A stretch of DNA of 64,000 bases, taken from Streptomyces goshikiensis. GTDB taxonomy: Bacteria; Actinomycetota; Actinomycetes; Streptomycetales; Streptomycetaceae. The notes under the pieces are model-generated. The model was given only the letters and a program-made list of their open reading frames with translations. It searched no databases and was not told where the DNA came from. Shown in pieces: positions 51,146 to 59,875 of the stretch (positions are counted from its first letter, which is position 1; each line of letters begins with the position of its first letter). The stretch is from NCBI RefSeq assembly GCF_014650555.1, contig NZ_BMVE01000012.1:1-64000 (forward strand). The letters are read 5' to 3'. The position numbers and the translations under genes were made by a program.

Positions 51146-52213
51146 ATGACTGGGCACGACCACGCGCACGATCGTCACGAGGGCCAGGGTGGCCACGACG
51201 GCCACGGCCACGACGGCCACGACGGCCACGGGCACGGCCACGGCGGGCCCGGCGGCCACAGCCACGGCGTCGACCCGAACGCCGACCGCCGCTGGCTGGC
51301 GATCGCGCTCGGCCTGATCGGCACGTTCATGGCGGTCGAGGTGACCATCGGCGTCATGGCCCACTCCCTGGCCCTGATCTCGGACGCGGCGCACATGCTG
51401 ACCGACGCCGTCTCGATCGTCCTCGCGCTGATCGCGATGCGGCTCGCGGCCCGCCCGGCGCGCGGCGGGTTCACGTACGGCCTCAAGCGCGCGGAGATAC
51501 TCTCCGCCCAGGCCAACGGGCTCACCCTGCTGCTGCTCGCGGTCTGGCTCGCGTACGAGGCGGTGCGCCGGCTGCTCGATCCGCCGCCGGTGGCGGGTGG
51601 GCTGGTCCTGGTGACGGCGCTCGCGGGCATCGTCGTCAATGTCGCGGCGGCCTGGTGCATCTCCCGGGCGAACCGTTCCTCCCTGGCCGTCGAGGGCGCC
51701 TACCAGCACATCCTGAACGACCTGTTCGCCTTCATCGGGACCGCGGTGGCCGGTCTGATCGTGCTCACCACCGGCTTCGTGCAGGCCGACGCCATCGCCA
51801 CGCTCGTGGTGGTGGTGCTGATGGTCAGGGCGGGCTACGGGCTGGTCCGCGAGTCCGGCCGGATCTTCCTGGAGGCCGCCCCGGCCCACATGGACCCCGA
51901 CGCGGTCGGCGACCGGCTGGTGGGGCATCCGCCGGTCACCGAGGTGCACGACCTGCACATCTGGACCATCACCTCCGGGCAGGCGGCGCTGTCGGCGCAC
52001 GTGCTGGTGGAGCCGGAGGGCGACTGCCACGCCGTGCGGCGCGACCTGGAGCGGCTGCTCGCCAAGGAGTACGGCGTCACCCACACCACGCTCCAGGTGG
52101 ACCACGTCCAGGAAGAGCTGCTCTCGGTCGGCCGCGCGGGCGACCCCCCGGCGGACCCGCACTGCGCCGACGCCCACGGCCCGGTGCACCGCGAGGGCCC
52201 GCACGCCCACTGA
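51146..52213 (+). CDS. Cation diffusion facilitator (zinc-type) exporter
   Basis: 355 aa. A His/Asp/Gly-rich head of about 45 residues (HDGHGHDGHDGHGHGHGG) is encoded by a GGCCAC-rich microsatellite (about 51187-51265). Six membrane helices follow, with metal-site motifs HSLALISDAAHMLTDAVSIV (TM2) and HILNDLFAFIGTAVAG (TM5). The cytosolic domain has VHDLHIWTITSGQAALSAHV. It should export zinc, possibly cobalt or cadmium, by proton antiport. Start ATG 51146 after GGGGGA; the 51059 start would add unlike sequence. Confidence 0.92.
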   Translation: MTGHDHAHDRHEGQGGHDGHGHDGHDGHGHGHGGPGGHSHGVDPNADRRWLAIALGLIGTFMAVEVTIGVMAHSLALISDAAHMLTDAVSIVLALIAMRLAARPARGGFTYGLKRAEILSAQANGLTLLLLAVWLAYEAVRRLLDPPPVAGGLVLVTALAGIVVNVAAAWCISRANRSSLAVEGAYQHILNDLFAFIGTAVAGLIVLTTGFVQADAIATLVVVVLMVRAGYGLVRESGRIFLEAAPAHMDPDAVGDRLVGHPPVTEVHDLHIWTITSGQAALSAHVLVEPEGDCHAVRRDLERLLAKEYGVTHTTLQVDHVQEELLSVGRAGDPPADPHCADAHGPVHREGPHAH

Positions 52214-52237
52214 GGCCGCCGGTGCCAGACTGACTGT

Positions 52238-53203
52238 GTGTACCAAGGGCGCCGGGTCCTGGTGACCGTCGCGGCGTGCTGCGCGCTCGCCGCCGGTGGC
52301 GGCCCGGCCCTGGCCGCGGCCGGCGGGGGCGCGGGAGCGGGCGCGGGGGGCGCGAGCGGTGGACCGACCCCCGATCCCACCGGTTCCGCCGGGCGCGTGG
52401 TGGACGTCGGTGAGGGCCGCGGCATCCGCCTGGAGTGCCGGGGCTCCGGCTCCCCGACGGTGGTCCTCGTGTCCGGTACGGGCGGAGCCGCCGACGAGTG
52501 GACCTCGCTCGCGGACCCCGCCCGTCCCACGATCGCGCCGAGGCCCGGCGCCGGGGCGGTGCTGCCGGCGGTCGCCTCCTTCACCCGGGTCTGCGCCTAC
52601 GACCGCCCCGGCACCACCCGCTTCGACGGCGGGCCCGCCTCCTCGACCCCGGTCGCGCAGCCCACGACGGCGGCGGCCGGTGTCCGGGACCTGCGGGCGG
52701 CGCTCGCGGCGGGCGGCGAGCGGCCCCCGTACGTCCTGGTCGGCGCCTCCTGGGGCGCGATGATCGCCGAGCTGTTCGCCCGTACGGACTTCTCCCGGGT
52801 GGCCGGTCTGGTCACGGTCGACGGCGCCTCCCCCTACCTGCGGGACACCCTCACCGCGGCCCAGTGGTCGGACTGGATGAAGAAGATCGCGGCGACGGAC
52901 ACCGGGAAGGGCGCGGAAGTGCCCGACTACGAGACCTCCGTAGCGGAGATCCGGCGCGCGCCCGCGCTGCCGCGCCCGCTGCCCGCCGTCGTCCTCACCT
53001 CCGACCGGCCGTGGGACCTGGGGGTCGGGAACAGCGGATCGACCTGGCCGGCGTGGCTGGCCGCGCAGGACCGGCTGGCCCGTGAACTGCGCGCCCGGCA
53101 CGTCACGGAGACCGGCAGCGGGCACGGCATCGCGGTCGAGCGGCCCCGGCTGGTCGTGGACGCCGTGCGCGAGGTCGTCGAACGGGCGCGCGACGGTGGC
53201 TGA
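52238..53203 (+). CDS. Secreted alpha/beta hydrolase
   Basis: 321 aa from GTG 52238. Signal peptide VLVTVAACCALAAGGGPALA, then a Gly/Ala-rich stretch. Hydrolase core: VVLVSGTGGAADEW, VCAYDRPGTTRF, LVGASWGAMIAELFAR (nucleophile Ser, about 170), VVLTSDRPW and SGHGIAVERP (His, about 302). Substrate unknown; the LRCRGxG-type start resembles secreted esterases. The start is six bases after CAGACT, perhaps leaderless. It follows the CDF gene by 24 bp. Confidence 0.82.
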   Translation: MYQGRRVLVTVAACCALAAGGGPALAAAGGGAGAGAGGASGGPTPDPTGSAGRVVDVGEGRGIRLECRGSGSPTVVLVSGTGGAADEWTSLADPARPTIAPRPGAGAVLPAVASFTRVCAYDRPGTTRFDGGPASSTPVAQPTTAAAGVRDLRAALAAGGERPPYVLVGASWGAMIAELFARTDFSRVAGLVTVDGASPYLRDTLTAAQWSDWMKKIAATDTGKGAEVPDYETSVAEIRRAPALPRPLPAVVLTSDRPWDLGVGNSGSTWPAWLAAQDRLARELRARHVTETGSGHGIAVERPRLVVDAVREVVERARDGG

Positions 53204-53233
53204 CCGGCGCCGGGGCGGGGCAAGGATGGATCC

Positions 53234-53728
53234 ATGACGAAGAAGGTGAAGAAGCGGAGTGCCGGGCTGCTCCTGTTCCGCGGGGCGGGCGACGGGAACG
53301 GGGCCGACCAGGGCGTCGAGGTGCTGCTCGGTCACATGGGCGGCCCGCTGTGGGAGCGCCGCGACGAGGGCGGGTGGGCGATCCCCAAGGGCGAGTACGG
53401 CCCGGAGGAGGCCCCGATGGCCGCGGCCCGCCGGGAGTTCACCGAGGAGATCGGGCTGCCGCCGCCGGAGGGCCCGTACCTTCCGCTCGGCGACGTCCTT
53501 CTTTCGAGTGGAAAGCTGGTGACGATCTGGGCGGTACGGGCGGATCTGGACCCTGCGTTGATGGTGCCCGGGACCTTCACGATGGAGTGGCCGCCGGGCT
53601 CGGGCCGGGTCGGGGAGTTCCCGGAACTGGACCGGGTGGCCTGGTTCACTCCAGAGGTGGCCGGAACCAAGCTGGCGAAGGGTCAAATCCCGTTTCTGGA
53701 GCGGCTGTTGGGGCTGCTGGAGGGTTGA
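53234..53728 (+). CDS. NUDIX hydrolase, MTH1/AP4A-type
   Basis: 164 aa. KRSAGLLLFRG N-terminus and a NUDIX box around GEYGPEEAPMAAARREFTEEIG (G-x5-E...REFTEEIG, about 55-77). The WAIPKGEYG run is like diadenosine tetraphosphate hydrolases. It hydrolyses a nucleoside diphosphate-linked compound; the true substrate is unknown. ATG 53234. Confidence 0.88.
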   Translation: MTKKVKKRSAGLLLFRGAGDGNGADQGVEVLLGHMGGPLWERRDEGGWAIPKGEYGPEEAPMAAARREFTEEIGLPPPEGPYLPLGDVLLSSGKLVTIWAVRADLDPALMVPGTFTMEWPPGSGRVGEFPELDRVAWFTPEVAGTKLAKGQIPFLERLLGLLEG

Positions 53729-53776
53729 CCGCACCTTGACTTGCCAGCCGGCCGCATCTGCATTGACATTACACAT

Positions 53777-55030
53777 ATGACGAGCGTCGTGCTGTTGGGA
53801 ACCCTGGACACCAAGGGTGTGGAATACGGCTGGTTACGCGAGCGGCTGCTGCGTGCCGGCGTCGAGGTGGTCCTGGTCGACACGGGGATCATGGACGAGC
53901 CCCGGGTACCCGCGGACATACCGCGCGAAGCGGTCGCCCGGGCCGCCGGAGCGGAACTGTCGGAGCTGCGGGCGGCCGCCGACCGGGGCGCGGCCGTCAC
54001 CACGATGGCGCGGGGGGCCGAGGCGACCCTGATGCGACTGCACGCCGAGGGCCGACTGGACGGGGTCCTCGCCATAGGCGGCAGCGGCGGAACCTCCATC
54101 GCCAGCCGGGCGATGCGCGCACTCCCGCTGGGCGTTCCGAAGCTGATGGTCTCGTCCATGGCGTCCGGGAACGTGGCCCCGTACGTCGGATCCTCGGACA
54201 TCACGATGATGTACAGCGTGGTGGACATCGCGGGCATCAACAGCGTGTCGGCGCCGGTCCTGACGAACGCGGTGGCGGCGATCGCGGGGATGGCGAAGGC
54301 CTTCGCCCGCTCCTCGTCGGCGCACGGCCCGGCCCGGCTGGGCGCGGGCGGCCGGCCGCTGATCGCCGCGAGCATGGCGGGGGTGACCACGGTCGGCGTG
54401 GACGCCGCCCGCGAGCGGCTGACCGAACTCGGCTACGAGGTGCTGGTGTTCCACGTCAGCGGCACGGGCGGCCGGACCCTGGAGACCCTGGCCGGTCAGG
54501 GGATCTTCGCGGGGGTCCTGGACCTCACCCTCAGCGAGCTCGCCGACGATCTGTGCGGGGGCGTCCTCAGCGCCGGTCCCGACCGGCTCAGCGCGGCCGG
54601 ACGGGCCGGGATACCGCAGGTGGTGAGCCTGGGGGCGCTGGACATGGTGAAGTTCGGCCCGCTGGAGACCCTGCCCGAACACGCCCGCTACCGGCGGGTC
54701 CGCGTCCACAACCCCTCGATCACGGTCATCCGTACGACCGAGTCCGAATGCGCCGAACTCGGCCGCCGGGTCGCCGCCAAACTCCGGGCGGCGACCGGGC
54801 CGACGGCGGTCTGCCTCCCGCTGCGCGGACTGTCCACGCTCGGCGCGCCGGGCGGCCCGTATCACGACCGGCGCGCGGACCAGGCCCTGTTCTCGGCGCT
54901 CCGCGAAGGCCTGCGGGGCAGCGCCGCCCGGCTCTACGACTACGACACCCACATCAACGACCCCGCCTTCGGGCGGGCGGCGGCGGACCGGCTGCACGAC
55001 ATGATCGGGGCGCTGCGCGCCGCCGCCTGA
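53777..55030 (+). CDS. Tm-1-like ATP-binding protein (UPF0261)
   Basis: 417 aa. It starts MTSVVLLGTLDTKGVEYGWL, the UPF0261/Tm-1 opening, and contains IGGSGGTSIASRAMRALPLGVPKLMVSSMASG (in two stretches), VVDIAGINSVS, AASMAGVTTVGVDAARERL and FHVSGTGGRTLETLA. The family includes the plant Tm-1 virus-inhibitor N-domain and ATP-binding proteins of unclear role, often tied to sugar or gallate-like catabolism. Start ATG 53777; TTGCCA (53741-53746) and TGACAT (53764-53769) make a possible leaderless promoter. Confidence 0.87.
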   Translation: MTSVVLLGTLDTKGVEYGWLRERLLRAGVEVVLVDTGIMDEPRVPADIPREAVARAAGAELSELRAAADRGAAVTTMARGAEATLMRLHAEGRLDGVLAIGGSGGTSIASRAMRALPLGVPKLMVSSMASGNVAPYVGSSDITMMYSVVDIAGINSVSAPVLTNAVAAIAGMAKAFARSSSAHGPARLGAGGRPLIAASMAGVTTVGVDAARERLTELGYEVLVFHVSGTGGRTLETLAGQGIFAGVLDLTLSELADDLCGGVLSAGPDRLSAAGRAGIPQVVSLGALDMVKFGPLETLPEHARYRRVRVHNPSITVIRTTESECAELGRRVAAKLRAATGPTAVCLPLRGLSTLGAPGGPYHDRRADQALFSALREGLRGSAARLYDYDTHINDPAFGRAAADRLHDMIGALRAAA

Positions 55031-55176
55031 TCACGGTCCCACCACGGCCCGGCCACGGTTCGGGACACCCGGCGTGGTCGGGAACCGGCCGTGGCGTATT
55101 CCGTGTCCCAGGGGGTGGCCGGTCGGATCGGGACCGGTACCTTGGGCGCGGCGTCGCCACGGCGGGGGGCAGATCG

Positions 55177-56835
55177 ATGAGCAGCACCTGGGCGGTGCCC
55201 GGATACACCGAGGTCCGGGATCTCGGTTCGGGCGGGAGCGGTCGCGTCGTGCTCGCCGTCCACGACGGCACGGGCACGGCGGTCGCGGTCAAGTACCTCA
55301 GCGACCGGCTCCGGGAGGACCCGGCGTTCGTCCGGGAGTTCCGGGCGGAGGCCCGGCTGCTGGGCGGGCTCCGGTCGCCGTACGTGGTGGGGCTCTACGA
55401 GTACGTGGAGTCGCCGTCCGGCGCCGCCATCGTGATGGAGCTGGTGGACGGCATCTCGCTGCGCGCGCTGCTGAAGCGGTCCGGGCGGGCCGACGCCGAG
55501 GCCGCGCTGGTGGTGCTGAAGGGCTCCCTGCTGGGGCTGGCGGCGGCGCACCGGGCGGGTGTGGTGCACCGGGACTACAAGCCGGAGAACGTACTGGTCG
55601 CGGCGGACGGCTCGTCGAAGCTGGTGGACTTCGGGATCGCGGCGGGCCGCGGCACCACCCCGGGGGTGGCGGGCACGCCCGCCTACATGGCTCCCGAGCA
55701 GTGGCAGGGGCAGCCGGCCTCGCCCGCCGCGGACGTGTACGCGGCGACGGCCACGTTCTTCGAGTGCCTGACGGGGCGCAAGCCGTTCGACGGGGAGAAC
55801 TTCGCGGAGCTCGCGGTCCAGCACATCGAGGCCCCGGTGCCGGAGACGGAGGCGCCGGAGCCGGTGCGTCCGCTGATCCGGCGCGGGCTGGCCAAGCGGC
55901 CGGAGCAGCGGCCGGAGAACGCCGAGGCGTTCGTGGCGGAGCTGGAGGGCGTGGCCCTGGCGGCGTACGGGCCGCAGTGGGAGGAGCGCGGACAGCGCAA
56001 GCTGGCGGCGCTGGCCGCGTTGCTGCCGCTGCTGTTCCCCTCGGCGGGCGGCTCGGCCTCGGGGACGACGGCGGTGGCCACGACGGTGCTGAAACCGCCG
56101 CCGCCGAGCTGGGCGCCGGGGCGGCGCGGGCTGGCCGCCGCCGGGGTGGCGCTGGTGGTGGGGGCCGTCCTGGTGTTCACGTACGACGCGGCCGGCGGTG
56201 AGCCGGGGGGCGCGGCGGCGCTGAGCGCCTTCGCGACGACGAGCCCGTCCGCCGGGAGCGGCGGCCCGGGCTCCGGCGCCGGGGCGGGCCCGGGCGCGAG
56301 CGGGAGCCCGTCCGGGACGCCGGGCGCGAGCCCGAGTACGGGCGCGAGCCCGAGCGCGAGCCCCTCCGCGTCCACTTCGGCGTCCGGGACTCCGACGGCG
56401 AGCCCGTCGCCGACGCCCACGGTGACACCCACCGCGACGGTGACCAAGCCGACCCCGACACCGACACCGACTCCGACGCCGACTCCGACGCCGACCCCCA
56501 CCCCGACGACGGTGGTGGGCGGCGTGAAGGTCTCCCTGCTGACCAGCCCCAGCGCCGGGCAGGCGACGGTGTCGCTCGACGTCAAGGGCGGCCCGGCGAC
56601 GGTGCTGCTCGAATGGTTCCTCGGCGACAGCCCGAACGACCTGCGCTACGCCGACGGTTCGGACTCCGCGCAGGTCCGGTCCGGCTCCTCCACGCTGGGG
56701 CCCGTCAGGCACGGCGTGACGCGCCGCGGCGGCTGCTACCTGAGCGTGCGCGTCACCACCAAGCCGGCCGCGAAGGCGCCCGCGATCGCCTCGCGGCTCA
56801 TCCCCCGGTGCGAGACGCCGGAGGTTCCGCGATGA
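55177..56835 (+). CDS. Membrane receptor-type Ser/Thr kinase with Pro-Thr linker and ectodomain
   Basis: 552 aa. Kinase domain about 10-265: GSGGSGRVVLAV, VAVKYL (K39), HRDYKPENVLVAADG (Tyr replaces the usual Leu), VDFGIA, GTPAYMAPEQW. One membrane helix at about 317-336 (LAAAGVALVVGAVLVF) puts the rest outside: a Ser/Gly/Pro-rich stalk, about eleven PT dipeptides (422-446), then a beta-rich domain (GGVKVSLLTSPSAGQATVSL to CYLSVRVTTKPAAK). ATG 55177; a -10 TACCTT lies at 55138-55143. It overlaps the next gene by four bases. Confidence 0.9.
   Translation: MSSTWAVPGYTEVRDLGSGGSGRVVLAVHDGTGTAVAVKYLSDRLREDPAFVREFRAEARLLGGLRSPYVVGLYEYVESPSGAAIVMELVDGISLRALLKRSGRADAEAALVVLKGSLLGLAAAHRAGVVHRDYKPENVLVAADGSSKLVDFGIAAGRGTTPGVAGTPAYMAPEQWQGQPASPAADVYAATATFFECLTGRKPFDGENFAELAVQHIEAPVPETEAPEPVRPLIRRGLAKRPEQRPENAEAFVAELEGVALAAYGPQWEERGQRKLAALAALLPLLFPSAGGSASGTTAVATTVLKPPPPSWAPGRRGLAAAGVALVVGAVLVFTYDAAGGEPGGAAALSAFATTSPSAGSGGPGSGAGAGPGASGSPSGTPGASPSTGASPSASPSASTSASGTPTASPSPTPTVTPTATVTKPTPTPTPTPTPTPTPTPTPTTVVGGVKVSLLTSPSAGQATVSLDVKGGPATVLLEWFLGDSPNDLRYADGSDSAQVRSGSSTLGPVRHGVTRRGGCYLSVRVTTKPAAKAPAIASRLIPRCETPEVPR
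56449..56510 (+). repeat. CCGACN microsatellite coding Pro-Thr repeats
   Basis: About ten hexamer repeats of CCGACN inside the kinase gene, coding PTPTPT. Such runs can change length by slippage in steps of two residues and would alter the stalk between membrane and ectodomain. Confidence 0.9.
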
Positions 56836-57470
56836 CCGATTCCCGCGCCCCGGAGGACGACGACTACAGCGCCACCGTGCTCGGCAGCCACTGGATCAGC
56901 GGCCCGCCGGAGCAGCCCGCGCAGACGAAACGGTTCGACACGCCCCAGGACGCGTCCGGGGCGGTGCCCGACCGGGTCGAGGGGTCGCTGCTGCGGTTCG
57001 GGCCCGGGGTGACGGCGCGGCCGCCGGGCACGCCGTTCCCGGTGGCCGTCGCGCCCGCCCCGCGCCGGCGGCGGGGTGCGGCGCTGCGCCGGTACGCCCT
57101 GGCGGCCGTGGTGCTGGCGGCGGTCCTCGCGTACCTGGGCTGGCAGCGCCTCGGCCCGGCGCTGGCGGTCACCGCGGTGTCGGTGAGCACCGATCCGAAG
57201 GGTCCCGCCTGCGATTCCGCGGCCGACGTGGTGGCCCTCGTACGGACGAACGGGCGCCCGGGGACCCTCCGGTACCGGTGGGTGCGCAGTGACGGCACGC
57301 GCTCGGATCCGCTCACGGAGCGGGTGCCGAGCGGGCGGAAGGAGGCCACGCTGCACCTGCTGTGGACCTTCCAGGGCAAGGGCACCTATCCCGCCGAGGC
57401 CGAGCTCGAACTGATCTCGCCCGTGCACCGCACGGCGGCGGTGGGGTTCACGTACGGCTGCCGCGCCTAG
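56832..57470 (+). CDS. Single-pass membrane companion of the receptor kinase
   Basis: 212 aa. A cytosolic head of about 75 residues (EDDDYSATVLGSHWISGP, TKRFDTPQDASG) with candidate phosphothreonines, a membrane helix (YALAAVVLAAVLAYLGW, about 81-97), and an ectodomain of about 110 residues: VSVSTDPKGPACDSAADVV, LRYRWVRSDGTRSD, TYPAEAELELIS. The ectodomain looks like the kinase's own (LLEWFLGDSPNDLRYADGS, CYLSVRVTT). No family name known. The ATGA overlap with the kinase stop makes them co-translated. Confidence 0.8.
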   Translation: MTDSRAPEDDDYSATVLGSHWISGPPEQPAQTKRFDTPQDASGAVPDRVEGSLLRFGPGVTARPPGTPFPVAVAPAPRRRRGAALRRYALAAVVLAAVLAYLGWQRLGPALAVTAVSVSTDPKGPACDSAADVVALVRTNGRPGTLRYRWVRSDGTRSDPLTERVPSGRKEATLHLLWTFQGKGTYPAEAELELISPVHRTAAVGFTYGCRA

Positions 57471-57480
57471 ACTCCCGCCG

Positions 57481-57497
57481 CCGTCCGTGGCCGACGG
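57481..57497. terminator. Short hairpin between convergent companion and AAA genes
   Basis: CCGTC (57481-57485), seven bases, GACGG (57493-57497), in the 27-bp gap between two convergent genes. Stem is only five bases, so termination is uncertain. Confidence 0.3.
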
Positions 57498-58787
57498 TCA
57501 GGAGCGGGCGTGCGCCGTGATGTCCGCCTCGAACTCCCCCGTCATCGCCGGGGTCACCGTCGGCCGGCACTGCGCCACCGCCGCCAGGTAGTCCGCGGTG
57601 TTCGCGCCCGGCGGTGCGGCCGCCGCGCCCCGGGCGCCGACCGCCTCCAGGTCCCGTTCGAACGACACCTGCGCCGCGATCCGCGCCGCGTGCTCGATGT
57701 CGGCCGGGGTGAACAGCTCGCTCGCCGCCACCAGCGCCGCCACGTCGACATCGGCGCGCCCGGCCGTGTAGCGGCCCCAGATCGCGGCGCGGGCCCCGGC
57801 GTCCGGGGTGCCGATCGGGATCAGGTAGTCGAAGCGCCCGGGCCGCAGGAAGGCCGGGTCCAGCGAGCGGATGGAGTTGGTGGCGCAGACCAGCAGCCGC
57901 TCGCCGCCCTCCCGGAAGCCGGGTATCAGCTTGAGCAGCTCGTTGGTGACGCCGTGGATCCCGCCGGGCTGCGCGGGCTCGGTGCGTACGGGCGCGATCT
58001 CCTCGACCTCGTCGATGAAGACGAGCACCCGCTCCAGCTCGGCGATCCGGGCGAACGCGGTGCGCAGCGCGGCGGCCAGGTTGCCCTCGTCGGCGAGCCG
58101 GGACGGCAGCAGTTCCACGAAGGGCCAGCCCAGCCGGGAGGCGATGGCGCGGGCGAAGGTGGTCTTCCCGGTGCCGGGCGGTCCGAAGAGGGTGATGGCG
58201 CGCGGCGGCCGCACACCGTGCGCGGCGGCCCGTTCGGGCTCGGCGAGCGGCAGCACCACGCGCCGCTCGATGAGGTCCTTCTCGGTCTCCATGCCGGCGA
58301 CCTTGGTCCAGAGGTCGTTCGCGAGGAAACGTCCGCCGAGGTCGTCGAGGAGTCCGGCGGCCGGCCCGTGGAGGGGTTCGGTCTTCTCGAAGTAGGCGAC
58401 GGCGGGCTGCCGGGTGTACCCGGCGTTGAGGAGGCCCTCGCCGAGCAGGTCCTCCTCGGGCAGCACGTACGCGATCCGCCCGACGCGGGCGGCGATCAGC
58501 CGTCGCTCCAGCTCGACGAGCAGGGCGCTGGCGAGGCCGCGGCCGCGCCAGCCGGCGGCGATCGCGATGCGCATCACCCAGGCCCGTTCGCCGGTGACGC
58601 AGGCGAGCGCGGCGCCGATCGGGACGCCCTGGTGGACGGCGACCACACAGGGCTGCCGACCGGTCAGCGCGCTGATGCACTCGGCCAGCGAGAACACGGA
58701 TTCCTGGCCGAGTTCGGCCGTGGTGTCTATCAGGTGGACCACCGCGGCGAGATCGCTCTCGCGGTAGTCGTGGATGAGCCAGTTCAC
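57498..58787 (-). CDS. GNAT acetyltransferase fused to AAA ATPase
   Basis: 429 aa. Residues 1-140 are a GNAT domain: WLIHDYRESDLAAVVHLI, CVVAVHQGVPIGAALACV, MRIAIAAGWRGRGLASALLVELE (acetyl-CoA P-loop R-G-R-G-x-A). Residues about 155-429 form an AAA+ ATPase: LFGPPGTGKTTFARAIAS (Walker A), VLVFIDEVEEIAP (Walker B), NELLKLIPGF, CATNSIRSLDPAFLRPGRFD (sensor 1 and Arg finger). FtsH/proteasome-like AAA style without protease. It may acetylate or remodel a protein target. Start GTG 58787 after AGGGGCGG. Confidence 0.87.
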   Translation of the reverse strand: MNWLIHDYRESDLAAVVHLIDTTAELGQESVFSLAECISALTGRQPCVVAVHQGVPIGAALACVTGERAWVMRIAIAAGWRGRGLASALLVELERRLIAARVGRIAYVLPEEDLLGEGLLNAGYTRQPAVAYFEKTEPLHGPAAGLLDDLGGRFLANDLWTKVAGMETEKDLIERRVVLPLAEPERAAAHGVRPPRAITLFGPPGTGKTTFARAIASRLGWPFVELLPSRLADEGNLAAALRTAFARIAELERVLVFIDEVEEIAPVRTEPAQPGGIHGVTNELLKLIPGFREGGERLLVCATNSIRSLDPAFLRPGRFDYLIPIGTPDAGARAAIWGRYTAGRADVDVAALVAASELFTPADIEHAARIAAQVSFERDLEAVGARGAAAAPPGANTADYLAAVAQCRPTVTPAMTGEFEADITAHARS

Positions 58788-59066
58788 CGGGTACCGCCCC
58801 TCGTTCGTGCTCCTGCGGCGAGGCTAGGGCGGGCGGGCCGGGCGCTCACGCGCCGCGGCGCACAACACCTGTGCGATCAACCTTCCGCGGCGTCCATAGA
58901 CCGCTCCCGGGCAGGGTCCACGAAACGCCACTAGACTTTCGATTTCGTAAGACTTCCGGCTTTTTCAGACCTTTCCAGTCAGCGGCGAAACGGTTCCCAG
59001 GATTCACAGCGGATTCATATGGAATATCGTGCTCCGGACACAGATTCGGGGGGAAGGCTCGGGTGC

Positions 59067-59852
59067 ATGATCCAGCACCTGCTCCCCCGTGCCTGTGACT
59101 TCGCCCGCGCCCGCTCGCGGCGGGCGCTGCGGATCCTGCCCGCGCTCGTGGCGGTGTCCACGCTGCTCAGCGTGCCCGACGCGGCCGCGGCGTCGGGCTT
59201 CGGCGTGACCTCGCGGGCCGTGCCCGACGCGGTCGCCGCCCGGGTGGGCCCGCTGTTCGAGGGGAGTCTCGACGACGGTCACTTCTGCACCGCCTCCGTG
59301 GTGCGCAGCGACTACGGCGATGTGATCGCGACGGCCGCGCACTGCCTGGACGGCCTCGACGGCGAGGACGCGGTCTTCGCCCCGGGCTACCGGGACGGCG
59401 TGGCCCCGTACGGGCTGTGGCGACTCACCGGCAGCTACATCGCCCCGGAGTGGACCGACTCCGAGGACCCGGACGACGACATCGCCTTCGCCACGGTCGC
59501 CCCGCTGGGCGGCGCCGAGGGCCAGAACGTCCAGGACGTGGTGGGCGGCTTCCGCGTCGCCGTCGCCCGCCCGGACCGCCCCACCGTCACGGTGCTCGGC
59601 TACCCGAGCAACCGGGAGGCCCCGCTGCGCTGCGCCAACGTCACGACCCTGCTGTCCGGCACGCAGCGCCGGATCGACTGCCCGGACCTCAGCGGCGGCA
59701 CCAGCGGCAGCCCGTGGCTGGTGGACGGCGCGCTGGCCGGGGTGCTCGGCGGCTACGAGGCGGGCGGCACGGACCCGGACGTCTCGTACAGCGCGGTGCT
59801 GGGCGAGCAGGCCCTGAAGCTCTACCGCGAGGCAGCCGTCTCCACGGAGTGA
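59067..59852 (+). CDS. Secreted trypsin-like serine protease
   Basis: 261 aa. A long basic signal peptide (CDFARARSRRALRILPALVA to VPDAAAAS, about 1-45). Catalytic triad of family S1: His in VIATAAHCLDG, Asp in DDDIAFATV, Ser in LSGGTSGSPWLVDG; disulfides FCTASV with AAHC and RCAN with IDCPD. It is the short Streptomyces type without a pro-domain of the alpha-lytic kind. Start ATG 59067 (MIQHLLPR), nine bases after GGGGGGAAGG. The AT-rich 280-bp gap upstream likely holds its promoter. Confidence 0.88.
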   Translation: MIQHLLPRACDFARARSRRALRILPALVAVSTLLSVPDAAAASGFGVTSRAVPDAVAARVGPLFEGSLDDGHFCTASVVRSDYGDVIATAAHCLDGLDGEDAVFAPGYRDGVAPYGLWRLTGSYIAPEWTDSEDPDDDIAFATVAPLGGAEGQNVQDVVGGFRVAVARPDRPTVTVLGYPSNREAPLRCANVTTLLSGTQRRIDCPDLSGGTSGSPWLVDGALAGVLGGYEAGGTDPDVSYSAVLGEQALKLYREAAVSTE

Positions 59853-59854
59853 CC

Positions 59855-59874
59855 CCCGCCGGGCCTGCCGGGGC
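59855..59874. terminator. Hairpin between convergent protease and NUDIX genes
   Basis: CCCCGCCGGGCCTGCCGGGG (59855-59874): a self-complementary GC stem with short loop in the 23-bp gap after the protease stop. Confidence 0.4.
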
Positions 59875-59875
59875 C

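Noticed and set aside
55559..55595. HRDYKPEN in place of HRDLKPEN in the receptor kinase as a sign of a dead kinase
   Set aside because: The catalytic Asp, Lys and Asn are kept, as are VAVK and DFG; Tyr at this place is tolerated in actinobacterial kinases as far as I recall.
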